Position numbers and translations under genes: made by a program | Shown: positions 16,815-25,606 of the stretch, piece by piece | Layout: each line of letters starts with the position of its first letter | Numbering within the stretch: position 1 is the stretch's first letter | Assembly: GCF_000147335.1 (NCBI RefSeq) | Contig: NC_014501.1 | Coordinates: 2,354,300 to 2,418,299 of the forward strand | Direction of reading: 5' to 3' | Source of the DNA: Gloeothece verrucosa PCC 7822 | GTDB lineage: Bacteria; Cyanobacteriota; Cyanobacteriia; Cyanobacteriales; Microcystaceae | Length of the DNA: 64,000 nt | Notes under the pieces: generated by a model | The model's input: only the letters and a program-made list of their open reading frames with translations | What the model was told of the DNA's origin: nothing | The model's database searches: none

Positions 16815-17144
16815 ATGATTGACTTAACCGGTGCCGCCGCCAATGAGATCAGACGTTTACAACATAGCCGCTCTTTAGGCAATAGTTATTTTCGAGTGAG
16901 GGTAAAACCCGGCGGATGTTCAGGGTTATATTATGTACTAGACTTCTGTCCCCAACCGGAAATCGGCGATCACATTTATGAAAGTCTGGGTATTAACATC
17001 ATTATTGATGCGGACACTCATCACTATCTTAAAAAGCTCACCATAGATTATGCTGAAGATTTAATGGGGGGTAGCTTTCGTTTCCATAATCCTTCCTCGA
17101 GTGAAAATTGCGGTTGCGGCTTATCTTTTAACATCGCGGTGTAA
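16815..17144 (+). CDS. IscA/SufA/HesB-type iron-sulfur assembly protein
   Basis: A 109-residue protein from the ATG at 16815; a TTG six bases earlier is possible but less likely. It has the A-type carrier cysteines: Gly-Gly-Cys-Ser-Gly near residue 35, and Cys-Gly-Cys-Gly near the end, in the Glu-Asn-Cys-Gly-Cys-Gly-Leu-Ser-Phe context. The fold markers Asp-Leu-Met-Gly-Gly-Ser-Phe and Asn-Pro are present. Such proteins carry Fe-S clusters or iron from the scaffold to apo-proteins. It lies upstream of rpsL with a terminator-like hairpin between, so it is probably not part of the ribosomal operon. Confidence 0.9.
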   Translation: MIDLTGAAANEIRRLQHSRSLGNSYFRVRVKPGGCSGLYYVLDFCPQPEIGDHIYESLGINIIIDADTHHYLKKLTIDYAEDLMGGSFRFHNPSSSENCGCGLSFNIAV

Positions 17145-17178
17145 ACCGGCAAGAAACCAACCGGTTGCCATTTTTTTT
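17144..17178 (+). terminator. Terminator after the IscA-like gene
   Basis: AACCGG / CCGGTT stem with an 11-nt loop, followed after GCCA by eight T residues at 17171-17178. It overlaps the last base of the stop codon and separates this gene from rpsL. Confidence 0.7.
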
Positions 17179-17278
17179 GCCCTTGACACACCATCATGAA
17201 TTTAGTTACGATTATAAGTTGCTGACCATTCTAGAATAAAGATTGGGAGATTATACTCAAGCTTTAATTACTTGACTC

Positions 17279-17650
17279 ATGCCCACAATTCAACAACTAA
17301 TTCGTAGTGAACGCTCTCAAATCCAGAAAAAGACGAAATCCCCAGCGCTAAAACAATGTCCTCAGCGCCGAGGAGTTTGTACTAGAGTATACACCACAAC
17401 TCCGAAAAAACCCAATTCGGCTTTACGCAAAGTAGCCCGGGTTCGTTTAACCTCGGGGTTTGAAGTAACAGCTTACATTCCAGGGATAGGACATAACTTA
17501 CAAGAACACTCAGTGGTTCTCATTAGAGGCGGTCGGGTAAAAGATTTACCTGGGGTAAGATATCATATCATCCGGGGGACATTGGATTCGACGGGTGTAA
17601 AAGACCGCAAACAAGGGCGCTCTAAATACGGAACTAAACGTCCCAAATAA
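17279..17650 (+). CDS. rpsL: 30S ribosomal protein S12
   Basis: A 123-residue protein, the usual length for bacterial S12. It has the decoding-centre segments Thr-Thr-Pro-Lys-Lys-Pro-Asn-Ser-Ala and [10 protein letters not shown], and the C-terminal Lys-Tyr-Gly-Thr-Lys-Arg-Pro. The Lys-Pro-Asn residues linked to streptomycin sensitivity are unchanged. It is first gene of the str operon (rpsL, rpsG, fusA, tuf), followed 75 bp later by rpsG. Confidence 0.99.
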   Translation: MPTIQQLIRSERSQIQKKTKSPALKQCPQRRGVCTRVYTTTPKKPNSALRKVARVRLTSGFEVTAYIPGIGHNLQEHSVVLIRGGRVKDLPGVRYHIIRGTLDSTGVKDRKQGRSKYGTKRPK

Positions 17651-17725
17651 AACATTCAACAGAGCCAACATTGGAGGGAAAAAACCCCTAAAAGTCTCAT
17701 CGCGTGAAAAGGAAAAATACAAACC

Positions 17726-18196
17726 ATGTCTCGACGAAAAAACCTTAAAAGGCGACCCATTCCGCCAGACCCCGTGTTTAATAGCTATTTAGTAAACATG
17801 ACCATCAGACGGGTAATGCGCTCAGGGAAAAAATCCCTAGCCTCAACCATCGTTTATGATGCGTTAAAAAATGTAGGAGAAAGAACCGGTAGAGACGCTC
17901 TCGAAGTATTTGAGCAAGCGGTTAAAAACATTACGCCTTTAGTAGAAGTGAAAGCGCGTCGGGTGGGAGGGGCAACCTACCAAGTCCCGATGGAAGTTCG
18001 CCCAGGACGAGGCACCACATTAGCTCTGCGTTGGCTAATCTCCTTTTCTCGCAATAGAAATGGTCGCACCATGGCCGCTAAATTAGCATCCGAAATAATG
18101 GATGCTGCCAACGAAACGGGAGGAGCCATTAAAAAACGCGAAGAAACTCACCGGATGGCCGAAGCTAACAAAGCCTTCGCTCATTATAGATATTGA
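17726..18196 (+). CDS. rpsG: 30S ribosomal protein S7
   Basis: A 156-residue protein, standard bacterial length. It begins Met-Ser-Arg-Arg and has the S7 core [14 protein letters not shown] and the C-terminal [12 protein letters not shown]. It nucleates the 30S head by binding 16S rRNA. It is second gene of the str operon, 154 bp before fusA. Confidence 0.99.
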   Translation: MSRRKNLKRRPIPPDPVFNSYLVNMTIRRVMRSGKKSLASTIVYDALKNVGERTGRDALEVFEQAVKNITPLVEVKARRVGGATYQVPMEVRPGRGTTLALRWLISFSRNRNGRTMAAKLASEIMDAANETGGAIKKREETHRMAEANKAFAHYRY

Positions 18197-18337
18197 TTAC
18201 TTGTAATCACCGAAGGCATTCGGGACGTGGCGGTGGATAACCCTACTCTGCCGCTTAAAAATTTTCGCAAAGAAAAGTATAGAATTGTAAATAGTGTAAA
18301 AAAAATAGTACAAATAACACAACTAGCAGGAAAAAAT

Positions 18338-18350
18338 AAAGGAGGTTGCT
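18338..18350 (+). promoter_or_regulatory. Strong ribosome-binding site deciding the fusA GTG start
   Basis: AAAGGAGGT ends about five bases before GTG at 18351. The near-perfect Shine-Dalgarno sequence and the start of EF-G homology directly after it fix GTG as the initiator of fusA. Confidence 0.85.
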
Positions 18351-20426
18351 GTGGCACGTAGTATCCCGCTGGAGAGAGTACGCAACATCGGAATCGCGGC
18401 TCACATAGACGCGGGCAAGACAACAACGACTGAACGAATCCTATTTTATACGGGAATCGCTCACAAACTCGGTGAAGTTCATGAAGGAACTGCCACTATG
18501 GATTGGATGGCCCAAGAGCAAGAAAGAGGAATCACCATCACCGCCGCGGCCATTAGTACCAGTTGGCAAGATCACCGAATCAACATCATTGATACCCCCG
18601 GACACGTAGACTTCACCATTGAGGTAGAACGTTCCATGCGGGTATTAGATGGAGTGGTTGCCCTATTCTGTTCAGTGGGAGGTGTCCAGCCCCAATCAGA
18701 AACGGTATGGCGACAAGCCAACCGCTATAACGTGCCCCGTATTGCCTTTGTTAACAAAATGGATAGAACCGGGGCAAACTTCTTCAAAGTCTACGACCAA
18801 ATAAAAGATCGCCTGAGAGCTAATGCAGTTCCCATTCAGATCCCAATTGGCAGTGAAAGTGATTTTCATGGCATCGTAGATTTGGTGCGGATGAAAGCGA
18901 AAATTTATAAAGATGATTTGGGTAAAGAAATTGAAGATGCCGAAATCCCAGCAGATTTGGTAGATCAAGCCCAAGAATTTCGCACCATTCTAATTGAAGC
19001 AGTAGCAGAAACCTCAGAAGAATTATTAGAAAAATATTTAGAAGGTGAGGAATTAACCGAGGAAGAAATAAGACAGGGCATAAGAAGAGGAACAATTACT
19101 GGAGCAATTATGCCCCTGCTTTGCGGTTCTGCCTTCAAAAATAAAGGGGTACAACTTCTACTGGATGCAGTAGTAGACTACTTGCCCTCTCCCTTAGACG
19201 TTCCGGCCATTAAGGGTGTATTACCCAATGGAGAAGAAGCGTCTAGAACAGCCGATGATAACGCGCCTTTTTCAGCCCTAGCCTTCAAAATAGCAGCAGA
19301 TCCTTATGGAAGACTAACCTTCCTACGGGTTTATTCAGGGGTTCTGAGCAAAGGCAGTTATGTCTATAACTCAACCAAAAATATAAAAGAGCGAATCTCT
19401 CGCCTCATCGTCTTAAAATCTAACGATCGCATTGAAGTCGATGAACTGCGAGCCGGAGACTTAGGGGCAGCCATTGGGTTAAAAAATACCATCACCGGCG
19501 ATACCTTATGTGATGAAGCGAATCCGATCATCCTAGAATCCCTCTTTATTCCTGAACCTGTTATATCGGTAGCGGTTGAACCCAAAACTAAGCAGGACAT
19601 GGAAAAACTGGGCAAAGCTTTACAAGCTTTATCCGAAGAAGATCCGACCTTCAGAGTCAACACAGATCCTGAAACTAATCAAACGGTAATCGCCGGAATG
19701 GGAGAATTACACTTAGAAATTCTCGTAGACCGGATGCTCAGAGAGTATAAGGTAGAAGCAAGCGTCGGTAAACCCCAGGTAGCTTACCGCGAAACCATTC
19801 GCAAAACCACCAAGGCAGAAGGAAAATACATCCGTCAAAGTGGTGGTAAAGGTCAATATGGTCATGTGGTGCTGGAAGTGCAACCAGCAGAACCCGGTAG
19901 CGGCTTTGAATTCGTCTCCAAAATTGTAGGAGGTTCGATTCCCAAAGAATATGTTCCTGCGGTAGAACAGGGGATTAAAGAAACCTGTGAAACCGGAATT
20001 ATAGCCGGTTATCCCGTGATTGACTTAAAAGTGACCCTACTCGATGGGTCTTACCACGAAGTAGACTCATCAGAAATGGCTTTCAAAATTGCCGGTTCAA
20101 TGGGCATTAAAGAGGCGGTTAGCAAAGCCTCTCCAGTTATCCTCGAACCCATGATGAAAGTAGAAGTAGAAGTCCCTGAAGATTTCCTTGGCGATGTAAT
20201 AGGAGACCTCAACCGTCGTCGGGGTCAAATTGAAGGCATGAAATCTGAGGAAGGACTAGGCAAAGTTTCTTCTAAAGTCCCTCTCGGAGAAATGTTTGGT
20301 TACGCGACCGATATTCGCTCCAACACACAAGGACGAGGAATCTTCTCGATGGAGTTCAGTCACTACGAAGAAGTCCCTCGTAACGTTGCTGAAGAGATCA
20401 TCTCTAAAAGCAAAGGAAACGCCTAA
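18351..20426 (+). CDS. fusA: Elongation factor G
   Basis: A 691-residue translational GTPase, normal length. G1 is Ala-His-Ile-Asp-Ala-Gly-Lys-Thr-Thr near residue 17; G3 is Asp-Thr-Pro-Gly-His-Val-Asp; G4 is Asn-Lys-Met-Asp. Domains II-V follow, with the domain IV segment Gly-Gly-Lys-Gly-Gln-Tyr-Gly-His. It moves tRNA and mRNA through the ribosome after each peptide bond. Third in the str operon with a GTG start. It lies 158 bp before tuf. Confidence 0.99.
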   Translation: MARSIPLERVRNIGIAAHIDAGKTTTTERILFYTGIAHKLGEVHEGTATMDWMAQEQERGITITAAAISTSWQDHRINIIDTPGHVDFTIEVERSMRVLDGVVALFCSVGGVQPQSETVWRQANRYNVPRIAFVNKMDRTGANFFKVYDQIKDRLRANAVPIQIPIGSESDFHGIVDLVRMKAKIYKDDLGKEIEDAEIPADLVDQAQEFRTILIEAVAETSEELLEKYLEGEELTEEEIRQGIRRGTITGAIMPLLCGSAFKNKGVQLLLDAVVDYLPSPLDVPAIKGVLPNGEEASRTADDNAPFSALAFKIAADPYGRLTFLRVYSGVLSKGSYVYNSTKNIKERISRLIVLKSNDRIEVDELRAGDLGAAIGLKNTITGDTLCDEANPIILESLFIPEPVISVAVEPKTKQDMEKLGKALQALSEEDPTFRVNTDPETNQTVIAGMGELHLEILVDRMLREYKVEASVGKPQVAYRETIRKTTKAEGKYIRQSGGKGQYGHVVLEVQPAEPGSGFEFVSKIVGGSIPKEYVPAVEQGIKETCETGIIAGYPVIDLKVTLLDGSYHEVDSSEMAFKIAGSMGIKEAVSKASPVILEPMMKVEVEVPEDFLGDVIGDLNRRRGQIEGMKSEEGLGKVSSKVPLGEMFGYATDIRSNTQGRGIFSMEFSHYEEVPRNVAEEIISKSKGNA

Positions 20427-20584
20427 CACAATCAATCATGCTCAATGAATAGTGAAGAGTTTTGGGGATTAGAAATTAGAGCAATCAAAAAAATCTCTAT
20501 TCTAAAACCCAAAACCGCCAACCTAATCATTGATAATGAAAAATGAACAACCAGTGAAAAGATCTCAAAAGGAATAGTTAATAA

Positions 20585-21817
20585 ATGGCACGCGCAAAAT
20601 TCGAACGGACTAAACCTCACGTCAACATCGGTACTATCGGTCACGTTGATCACGGGAAAACCACCTTAACCGCAGCAATTACTATGGCTTTAGCCGCACA
20701 AGGAAAAGCCAAAGCCAGAAAATACGATGATATTGATGCGGCTCCCGAAGAAAAAGCACGGGGTATTACTATCAATACCGCTCACGTAGAGTATGAAACT
20801 GACGAACGTCACTATGCTCACGTAGACTGTCCAGGACACGCTGACTATGTGAAAAACATGATCACCGGTGCGGCTCAAATGGACGGCGGAATTCTAGTAG
20901 TATCTGCTGCTGATGGTCCCATGCCTCAAACCCGTGAGCATATTCTCTTAGCCAGACAGGTTGGTGTACCTAGCTTGGTTGTCTTCTTAAATAAAGCAGA
21001 CATGGTAGACGACGAAGAACTGCTCGAACTCGTAGAACTAGAAGTTCGGGAATTATTAAGTGAATATCAATTCCCTGGAGATGACATTCCTATCGTTATT
21101 GGTTCTGCTAAAGAAGCCGTAGATGCTTTAACCGCAACTCCTGGCATCAAAAAAGGAGACAACCAGTGGGTTGACAAAATCCTCGCCTTAATGGATGAAG
21201 TAGATGCCTACATTCCCACTCCTGAACGGGATGTTGACAAGCCTTTCTTAATGGCAATAGAAGACGTTTTCTCCATCAGTGGTCGGGGAACTGTTGCTAC
21301 TGGACGGATTGAACGCGGTAAGATTAAAGTCGGCGAAACCGTTGAAATAGTGGGTGTTAAAAAAGATACCCGGAGTACCACAGTAACTGGGGTAGAAATG
21401 TTCCAAAAAGTCCTCGAAGAAGGATTAGCTGGGGATAACGTTGGTCTATTACTGCGGGGTGTTCAAAAAGATGAGATCGAACGGGGTATGGTTATTGCTA
21501 AACCCGGTTCTATCAAACCTCACACCGAGTTTGAAGGGGAAGTCTACGTTCTCACCAAAGAAGAAGGTGGTCGTCACACTCCTTTCTTCAAAAATTATCG
21601 TCCTCAATTCTACGTTCGGACTACCGACGTAACCGGCACGATTAAAGACTACACCTCTGACGAAGGCGCATCTATAGAAATGGTGATGCCCGGTGACCGG
21701 ATTAAAATGACCGTAGAACTGATCAACCCGATCGCTATTGAGCAAGGGATGCGCTTTGCTATCCGCGAAGGGGGACGTACCATCGGTGCGGGTGTTGTCT
21801 CTAAAATTATTAAGTAG
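20585..21817 (+). CDS. tuf: Elongation factor Tu
   Basis: A 410-residue GTPase. G1 [11 protein letters not shown] starts near residue 18; G3 Asp-Cys-Pro-Gly-His-Ala-Asp-Tyr; G4 Asn-Lys-Ala-Asp-Met. Domains II and III follow, with a C-terminal Gly-Arg-Thr-Ile-Gly-Ala-Gly-Val-Val. It delivers aminoacyl-tRNA to the ribosome. A cyanobacterial insertion near residue 185-195 (Thr-Pro-Gly-Ile-Lys-Lys-Gly-Asp) explains the length above the E. coli 394. Fourth in the str operon. Confidence 0.99.
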   Translation: MARAKFERTKPHVNIGTIGHVDHGKTTLTAAITMALAAQGKAKARKYDDIDAAPEEKARGITINTAHVEYETDERHYAHVDCPGHADYVKNMITGAAQMDGGILVVSAADGPMPQTREHILLARQVGVPSLVVFLNKADMVDDEELLELVELEVRELLSEYQFPGDDIPIVIGSAKEAVDALTATPGIKKGDNQWVDKILALMDEVDAYIPTPERDVDKPFLMAIEDVFSISGRGTVATGRIERGKIKVGETVEIVGVKKDTRSTTVTGVEMFQKVLEEGLAGDNVGLLLRGVQKDEIERGMVIAKPGSIKPHTEFEGEVYVLTKEEGGRHTPFFKNYRPQFYVRTTDVTGTIKDYTSDEGASIEMVMPGDRIKMTVELINPIAIEQGMRFAIREGGRTIGAGVVSKIIK

Positions 21818-21837
21818 GACAACTTAAACCTTCAACA

Positions 21838-21881
21838 ATGACCAGTAATTCAGTAACCTTTCTGTTCTGATAGCTGGTCAT
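21838..21881 (+). other. Hairpin between tuf and rpsJ
   Basis: ATGACCAG at 21838-21845 pairs with CTGGTCAT at 21874-21881. An inner CAG/CTG pairing is also possible. There is no T-run, so it may attenuate or process the transcript between tuf and rpsJ rather than end it. Confidence 0.4.
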
Positions 21882-21935
21882 TAATCCTCTGTTAATCCTA
21901 AAATTCTGAACCTTGAAAACTCAAAAAAAACAACT

Positions 21936-22253
21936 ATGGCTACACTTCAACAGCAAAAAATTCGCATCCGTCTGAAAGCTTTTGACCGTCGTTTATTAGA
22001 TACTTCTTGTGAAAAGATTGTCGATACAGCTAATCGAACAAACGCTACAGCAATAGGACCAATTCCTTTACCTACTAAGCGAAGAGTTTACTGTGTCCTG
22101 CGCTCGCCCCACGTTGACAAAGACTCCCGAGAACACTTCGAGACTCGGACTCACCGCCGAATTATTGACATTTATCAACCTTCCTCTAAAACGATTGATG
22201 CTTTGATGAAATTGGATTTACCCGCCGGGGTTGATATTGAAGTTAAGCTTTAA
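21936..22253 (+). CDS. rpsJ: 30S ribosomal protein S10
   Basis: A 105-residue protein of standard length. It has the S10 pattern Ile-Arg-Ile-Arg-Leu-Lys-Ala-Phe-Asp, Gly-Pro-Ile-Pro-Leu-Pro-Thr-Lys, and [11 protein letters not shown]. In cyanobacteria rpsJ follows tuf rather than heading the S10 operon, as seen here. S10 is part of the 30S head and also of NusB-S10 antitermination complexes. Confidence 0.99.
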   Translation: MATLQQQKIRIRLKAFDRRLLDTSCEKIVDTANRTNATAIGPIPLPTKRRVYCVLRSPHVDKDSREHFETRTHRRIIDIYQPSSKTIDALMKLDLPAGVDIEVKL

Positions 22254-22256
22254 TAG

Positions 22257-22342
22257 TTAACAGTTAACCGTTAACAGTTATCAGTTATTAATATCTTCTT
22301 TTTAACTTTTTTAACTGCTCACTATTCACGGTTAACTGTTAA
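22257..22342. repeat. GTTAAC-rich inverted repeat after rpsJ
   Basis: A perfect 15-bp inverted repeat: TTAACAGTTAACCGT at 22257-22271 and ACGGTTAACTGTTAA at 22328-22342. It begins three bases after the rpsJ stop. The arms are themselves made of TTAAC/GTTAA units. It resembles intergenic palindromic repeats common in cyanobacteria and could end or stabilise the rpsJ mRNA. Confidence 0.7.
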
Positions 22343-22526
22343 AGGTTAACTAGAGATAAAAATTAGTTGCCTTATTAATGCAGTAGACAGACAAAGCCAT
22401 CTAGGTTGAATCACTAACCCCAGATCAAGGAAATCTTCAGACTAAAAACGAATAACCGGGGACTAACCCTTAAAAATCCGTTAAAGTATAAAGAGGACAG
22501 CATAAGCATCGCATTCTAAAGGTACA

Positions 22527-23168
22527 ATGGCATCCTCTTCTTCAATTGCAGTTAGAGAACTTCCCCTGTTCCCCCTTCCGGAAGTGGTTCTGTTTCCAGG
22601 TCGTCCTCTTCCCCTCCATATTTTTGAATTTCGCTACCGCATCATGATGAATACCATCCTAGATGATGATCGCCGTTTTGGTGTTTTGATGGTAGATCCG
22701 GTGCGAGGGGAGATCGCTAACGTGGGTTGTTGTGCTGAAATCATTCGTTTTCAACGCCTACCCGATGATCGCATGAAAATTTTGACCGTTGGACAACAAA
22801 GATTCCGAGTGCTTGAATATGTTCGCGAAAAACCTTACCGAGTTGGCTTAGTGGAATGGATAGAAGATGAGTCTCCCACAGAAGACCTTAGACCTCTAGC
22901 CAAAGAAGTAGAAAACTTACTGCGGGATGTGGTTCATCTCTCGGCTAAGTTGACGGACCAAAAAATTGAACTTCCTGACGATTTACCGAGCTTACCAAGA
23001 GAGTTATCTTACTGGATCGCGGGTAATCTGTATAATGTGGCTTTTGAACAACAAGCACTCCTAGAAATGCAGGATACCTTGGCTCGCTTAAAACGAGAAG
23101 CCGAAATTCTTACTTCTACTCGCAGTCATTTAGCCGCTCGTACAGCCCTTAAAGATGCTTTAAATTAA
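22527..23168 (+). CDS. LON peptidase substrate-binding domain protein
   Basis: A 213-residue protein consisting only of the Lon N-terminal domain: Arg-Glu-Leu-Pro-Leu-Phe-Pro-Leu-Pro-Glu-Val-Val-Leu-Phe-Pro-Gly at the start, His-Ile-Phe-Glu-Phe-Arg-Tyr-Arg, and Phe-Gly-Val-Leu-Met. A helical half follows with no AAA+ or protease domain. Stand-alone forms are common in cyanobacteria, and their role is not established; substrate recognition or adaptor function is a guess. Its stop overlaps the stop of convergent pheA by 4 bp. Confidence 0.92.
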   Translation: MASSSSIAVRELPLFPLPEVVLFPGRPLPLHIFEFRYRIMMNTILDDDRRFGVLMVDPVRGEIANVGCCAEIIRFQRLPDDRMKILTVGQQRFRVLEYVREKPYRVGLVEWIEDESPTEDLRPLAKEVENLLRDVVHLSAKLTDQKIELPDDLPSLPRELSYWIAGNLYNVAFEQQALLEMQDTLARLKREAEILTSTRSHLAARTALKDALN

Positions 23169-24028
23169 AGATTAGCTATCATCGATGATTCTATCTTTAA
23201 TATTCGGTAACTCCCAAAAATCTTAATGATTTCAGTACAATTAGCTAATTGGGCTAATGCCGCTTGGGTTGAGTCGTCGCTGATACTGTTTTCTAAATCT
23301 ACAAAAAACAAATACTCTCCCAGGGAGCGCTTGGTGGGACGTGATTCAATGCGGGAAAGGTTAATGCCTCGGTCAGCAAAAATTTGAAGGGCTTTAACCA
23401 AAGCACCCGGCTCATTTTTTGGCACACTAAACGCTAAAGCACTGTGACTCCCGTTGGTTGTTGGGGACCTCCCCACCACCCAAAAGCGGGTACAGTTATC
23501 AGGATAATCATTAATCTCATCAGCAATAATGGGTAAGTTGTAGAGTTTAGCCGCACGGGGAGAGGCAATGGCGGCAGTGGTGGGTTCCAAATTGACATAT
23601 TTTAGGGCTTCTGTGGTGGAACTGGTAGCCACAAGCTGAACTCTTGGCAGAGACTTTTCTAGCCATTTTTGACATTGCGCGAGGGCCTGGGGATGAGAAT
23701 AAACCGTTTTAATCTCTTCTAGAGTGGCGGCACAAGAAAATAGTGTATGAATGATCGGTAACACTAACTCTTGTTGAATTTGAAGTTGATCAAACTCCCA
23801 GAAGGTATCTAAGGTGATGGCGACACTTCCCTCTGTTGAATTTTCTACAGGTACTACTCCTAAGTCTACTTCTTCGTGAGCCACTGCATATAAACTTCGG
23901 GCAATGGTCGGACAAGGAGATAATTGAGTAAGTTGACCGGTTTGTTTTTCTAACCATTGAGCATAAGCGAGTGCGGCTGTTTCTGCATTGGTTCCTTGGG
24001 GTCCCAGATGGGCAATCGAAATTACCAT
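23165..24028 (-). CDS. pheA: Prephenate dehydratase
   Basis: A 287-residue enzyme with the prephenate dehydratase domain at about 1-190 and a C-terminal ACT domain at 200-280. It has Gly-Pro-Gln-Gly-Thr near the start, Val-Pro-Val-Glu-Asn-Ser-Thr-Glu-Gly-Ser-Val, and the catalytic Asn-Cys-Thr-Arg-Phe. The ACT domain has Glu-Ser-Arg-Pro, the phenylalanine-feedback site. It converts prephenate to phenylpyruvate in phenylalanine synthesis. There is no fused chorismate mutase, as is normal outside enteric bacteria. Confidence 0.96.
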   Translation of the reverse strand: MVISIAHLGPQGTNAETAALAYAQWLEKQTGQLTQLSPCPTIARSLYAVAHEEVDLGVVPVENSTEGSVAITLDTFWEFDQLQIQQELVLPIIHTLFSCAATLEEIKTVYSHPQALAQCQKWLEKSLPRVQLVATSSTTEALKYVNLEPTTAAIASPRAAKLYNLPIIADEINDYPDNCTRFWVVGRSPTTNGSHSALAFSVPKNEPGALVKALQIFADRGINLSRIESRPTKRSLGEYLFFVDLENSISDDSTQAALAQLANCTEIIKIFGSYRILKIESSMIANL

Positions 24029-24312
24029 AAGCGATCTAACATTGAGTTTTTAGTTCTTGCTATTAGTATCATCTCCTGAAACTGTCTGTTTCCCTCTACT
24101 TCCTAATTAATGGCTCATTAATAATCAATAATGAGAGTTTTGTCAATATATATTAATATTTTGTACAAGTTTGTCTTATAATTGTCAATAAATGCAACAA
24201 AGGTGCGGTTTTCCTCTCGTTGAGGTCGTATAATTACTAAATCAATTTTTATAAAATTTTAAGAATTGTAAAGTAACATTAACAAAGAAGACAAAGCTGA
24301 GAGAGTCTATCT

Positions 24313-24885
24313 ATGGAAACACGCTTTACTGCTTCGGAGACTGTGGAAATTCCAGTGGAGGAACAAACCATTCCCATACAGCATTATTTGCGGCAGCCGC
24401 AACGATTGGTGAGTGCTATTGCCAATCCTAACTTAATGGAACAGCTATCAGACTCGCAATTCCGGCTGAAAATGCGTCCTCTAAATTTTATGGACCTGTA
24501 TCATTTTCAACCTACAGTGGTGTTAAAAGTTTGGGCAGACGCAAAAGGAACCGTGTATTTGCTCTCAGAAAGTTGTGAAATTCGCGGGTTTGAATATATT
24601 AACGAGCGCTTTTCTTTAAAAGTCAAAGGAATTTTAGCACCTATTCAGAAAAACGATCAAACTTATCTTCAAGGACAGGCAGATTTAGAAGTAAAAGTTG
24701 AATTACCACCAGCCCTCAGCTTAACCCCTAAACCGTTATTAGAAGTCACAGGGAATGGATTACTTAAAAGTGTTTTAGTACAAATCAAGCAACGGTTACT
24801 CTCTCAGCTATTAAAAGATTATCGTCACTGGGCACTCAGCGAAGAAGTTGCTGTCAGCAGTCAGGTAAAAGAAGCGCTGACTTAA
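24313..24885 (+). CDS. DUF1997 family protein
   Basis: A 190-residue soluble protein with the DUF1997 pattern found in cyanobacteria and plastid-bearing plants: His-Tyr-Leu-Arg-Gln-Pro-Gln-Arg-Leu-Val, Phe-Arg-Leu-Lys-Met-Arg-Pro-Leu-Asn-Phe, then alternating strands and a C-terminal helix with Leu-Leu-x-Asp-Tyr-x-x-Trp. The fold is probably a beta-rich lipid- or ligand-binding one; function unknown. It stands alone between pheA and convergent rnhB. Confidence 0.85.
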   Translation: METRFTASETVEIPVEEQTIPIQHYLRQPQRLVSAIANPNLMEQLSDSQFRLKMRPLNFMDLYHFQPTVVLKVWADAKGTVYLLSESCEIRGFEYINERFSLKVKGILAPIQKNDQTYLQGQADLEVKVELPPALSLTPKPLLEVTGNGLLKSVLVQIKQRLLSQLLKDYRHWALSEEVAVSSQVKEALT

Positions 24886-24929
24886 CTTTGTCACTCATTA
24901 GCATATTTAAATTAAGATAATTATTTTAG

Positions 24930-24954
24930 GTTGGGTTGAGGTAAGAAACCCAAC
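24930..24954. terminator. Hairpin between convergent DUF1997 and rnhB genes
   Basis: GTTGGGTT pairs with AACCCAAC around an 8-9-nt loop; it touches the rnhB stop at 24955. It could serve transcripts from both sides, though neither side has a long T-run. Confidence 0.45.
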
Positions 24955-25602
24955 TCAATTGTTTATAGACAAACTTTTCTGACAAGGCCGAAAAGACAAA
25001 CGATGTTGGGGTGAAGGTCCATATTTAAGCAGCGCTTCTCGATGTCGAATGGTTCCATAACCCTTATTAGCAATTAAATCATAGTGAGGATATTTCCGAG
25101 CCAGCCGCACAATTAATTGATCGCGCCAAACCTTCGCCAGAATAGAAGCCGCCGCAATCACTGGTGATCGCTCATCTCCCCTAACAATATTTTCCTGCCT
25201 GATAGCTAAATTAGGAATCGGCTGTTTTCCATCCACCAAACACACAGCCGCTTCAACCTTTAACTTAGCTACCGCTCGATACATAGCTAGTAAAGAAGCT
25301 TGTAAAATATTGATGCGATCAATATCCATAACAGTAGCAAAACTGACATGAAAATCCAGTGCCATTGCCTTAATTTGTGCGGCTAATTCGCTACGTTTTT
25401 TCGGGGAAAGTTGCTTACTATCCTTGACTCCCAGTGCTGTTAATTGAGGTAGGGCGGAGACTGGTATAATGACTGCCCCCGCCGCTACTGGGCCAAACAA
25501 TGCCCCTCGTCCAACTTCATCGACACCAGCAATTAAAGTCTCTTGACTTTTCACTTCCGGCAACAGAGAAATATCAAAAGTAGGCAGTATTGGCTTTGTC
25601 AT
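24955..25602 (-). CDS. rnhB: Ribonuclease HII
   Basis: A 215-residue enzyme from the ATG at 25602 (a TTG three bases earlier would add one residue). It has Gly-Val-Asp-Glu-Val-Gly-Arg-Gly-Ala-Leu-Phe-Gly-Pro-Val, carrying the first two acidic residues, then Asp-Ser-Lys-Gln-Leu and the later Asp of Leu-Val-Asp-Gly. It removes ribonucleotides from RNA-DNA hybrids and single misincorporated ribonucleotides. It lies directly downstream of rne and is probably co-transcribed, an arrangement typical of cyanobacteria. Confidence 0.96.
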   Translation of the reverse strand: MTKPILPTFDISLLPEVKSQETLIAGVDEVGRGALFGPVAAGAVIIPVSALPQLTALGVKDSKQLSPKKRSELAAQIKAMALDFHVSFATVMDIDRINILQASLLAMYRAVAKLKVEAAVCLVDGKQPIPNLAIRQENIVRGDERSPVIAAASILAKVWRDQLIVRLARKYPHYDLIANKGYGTIRHREALLKYGPSPQHRLSFRPCQKSLSINN

Positions 25603-25606
25603 CAAA

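Noticed and set aside
18184-18426. Minus-strand frame over the rpsG-fusA junction
   Set aside because: A shadow of coding sequence and leader; it overlaps the strong fusA ribosome-binding site.
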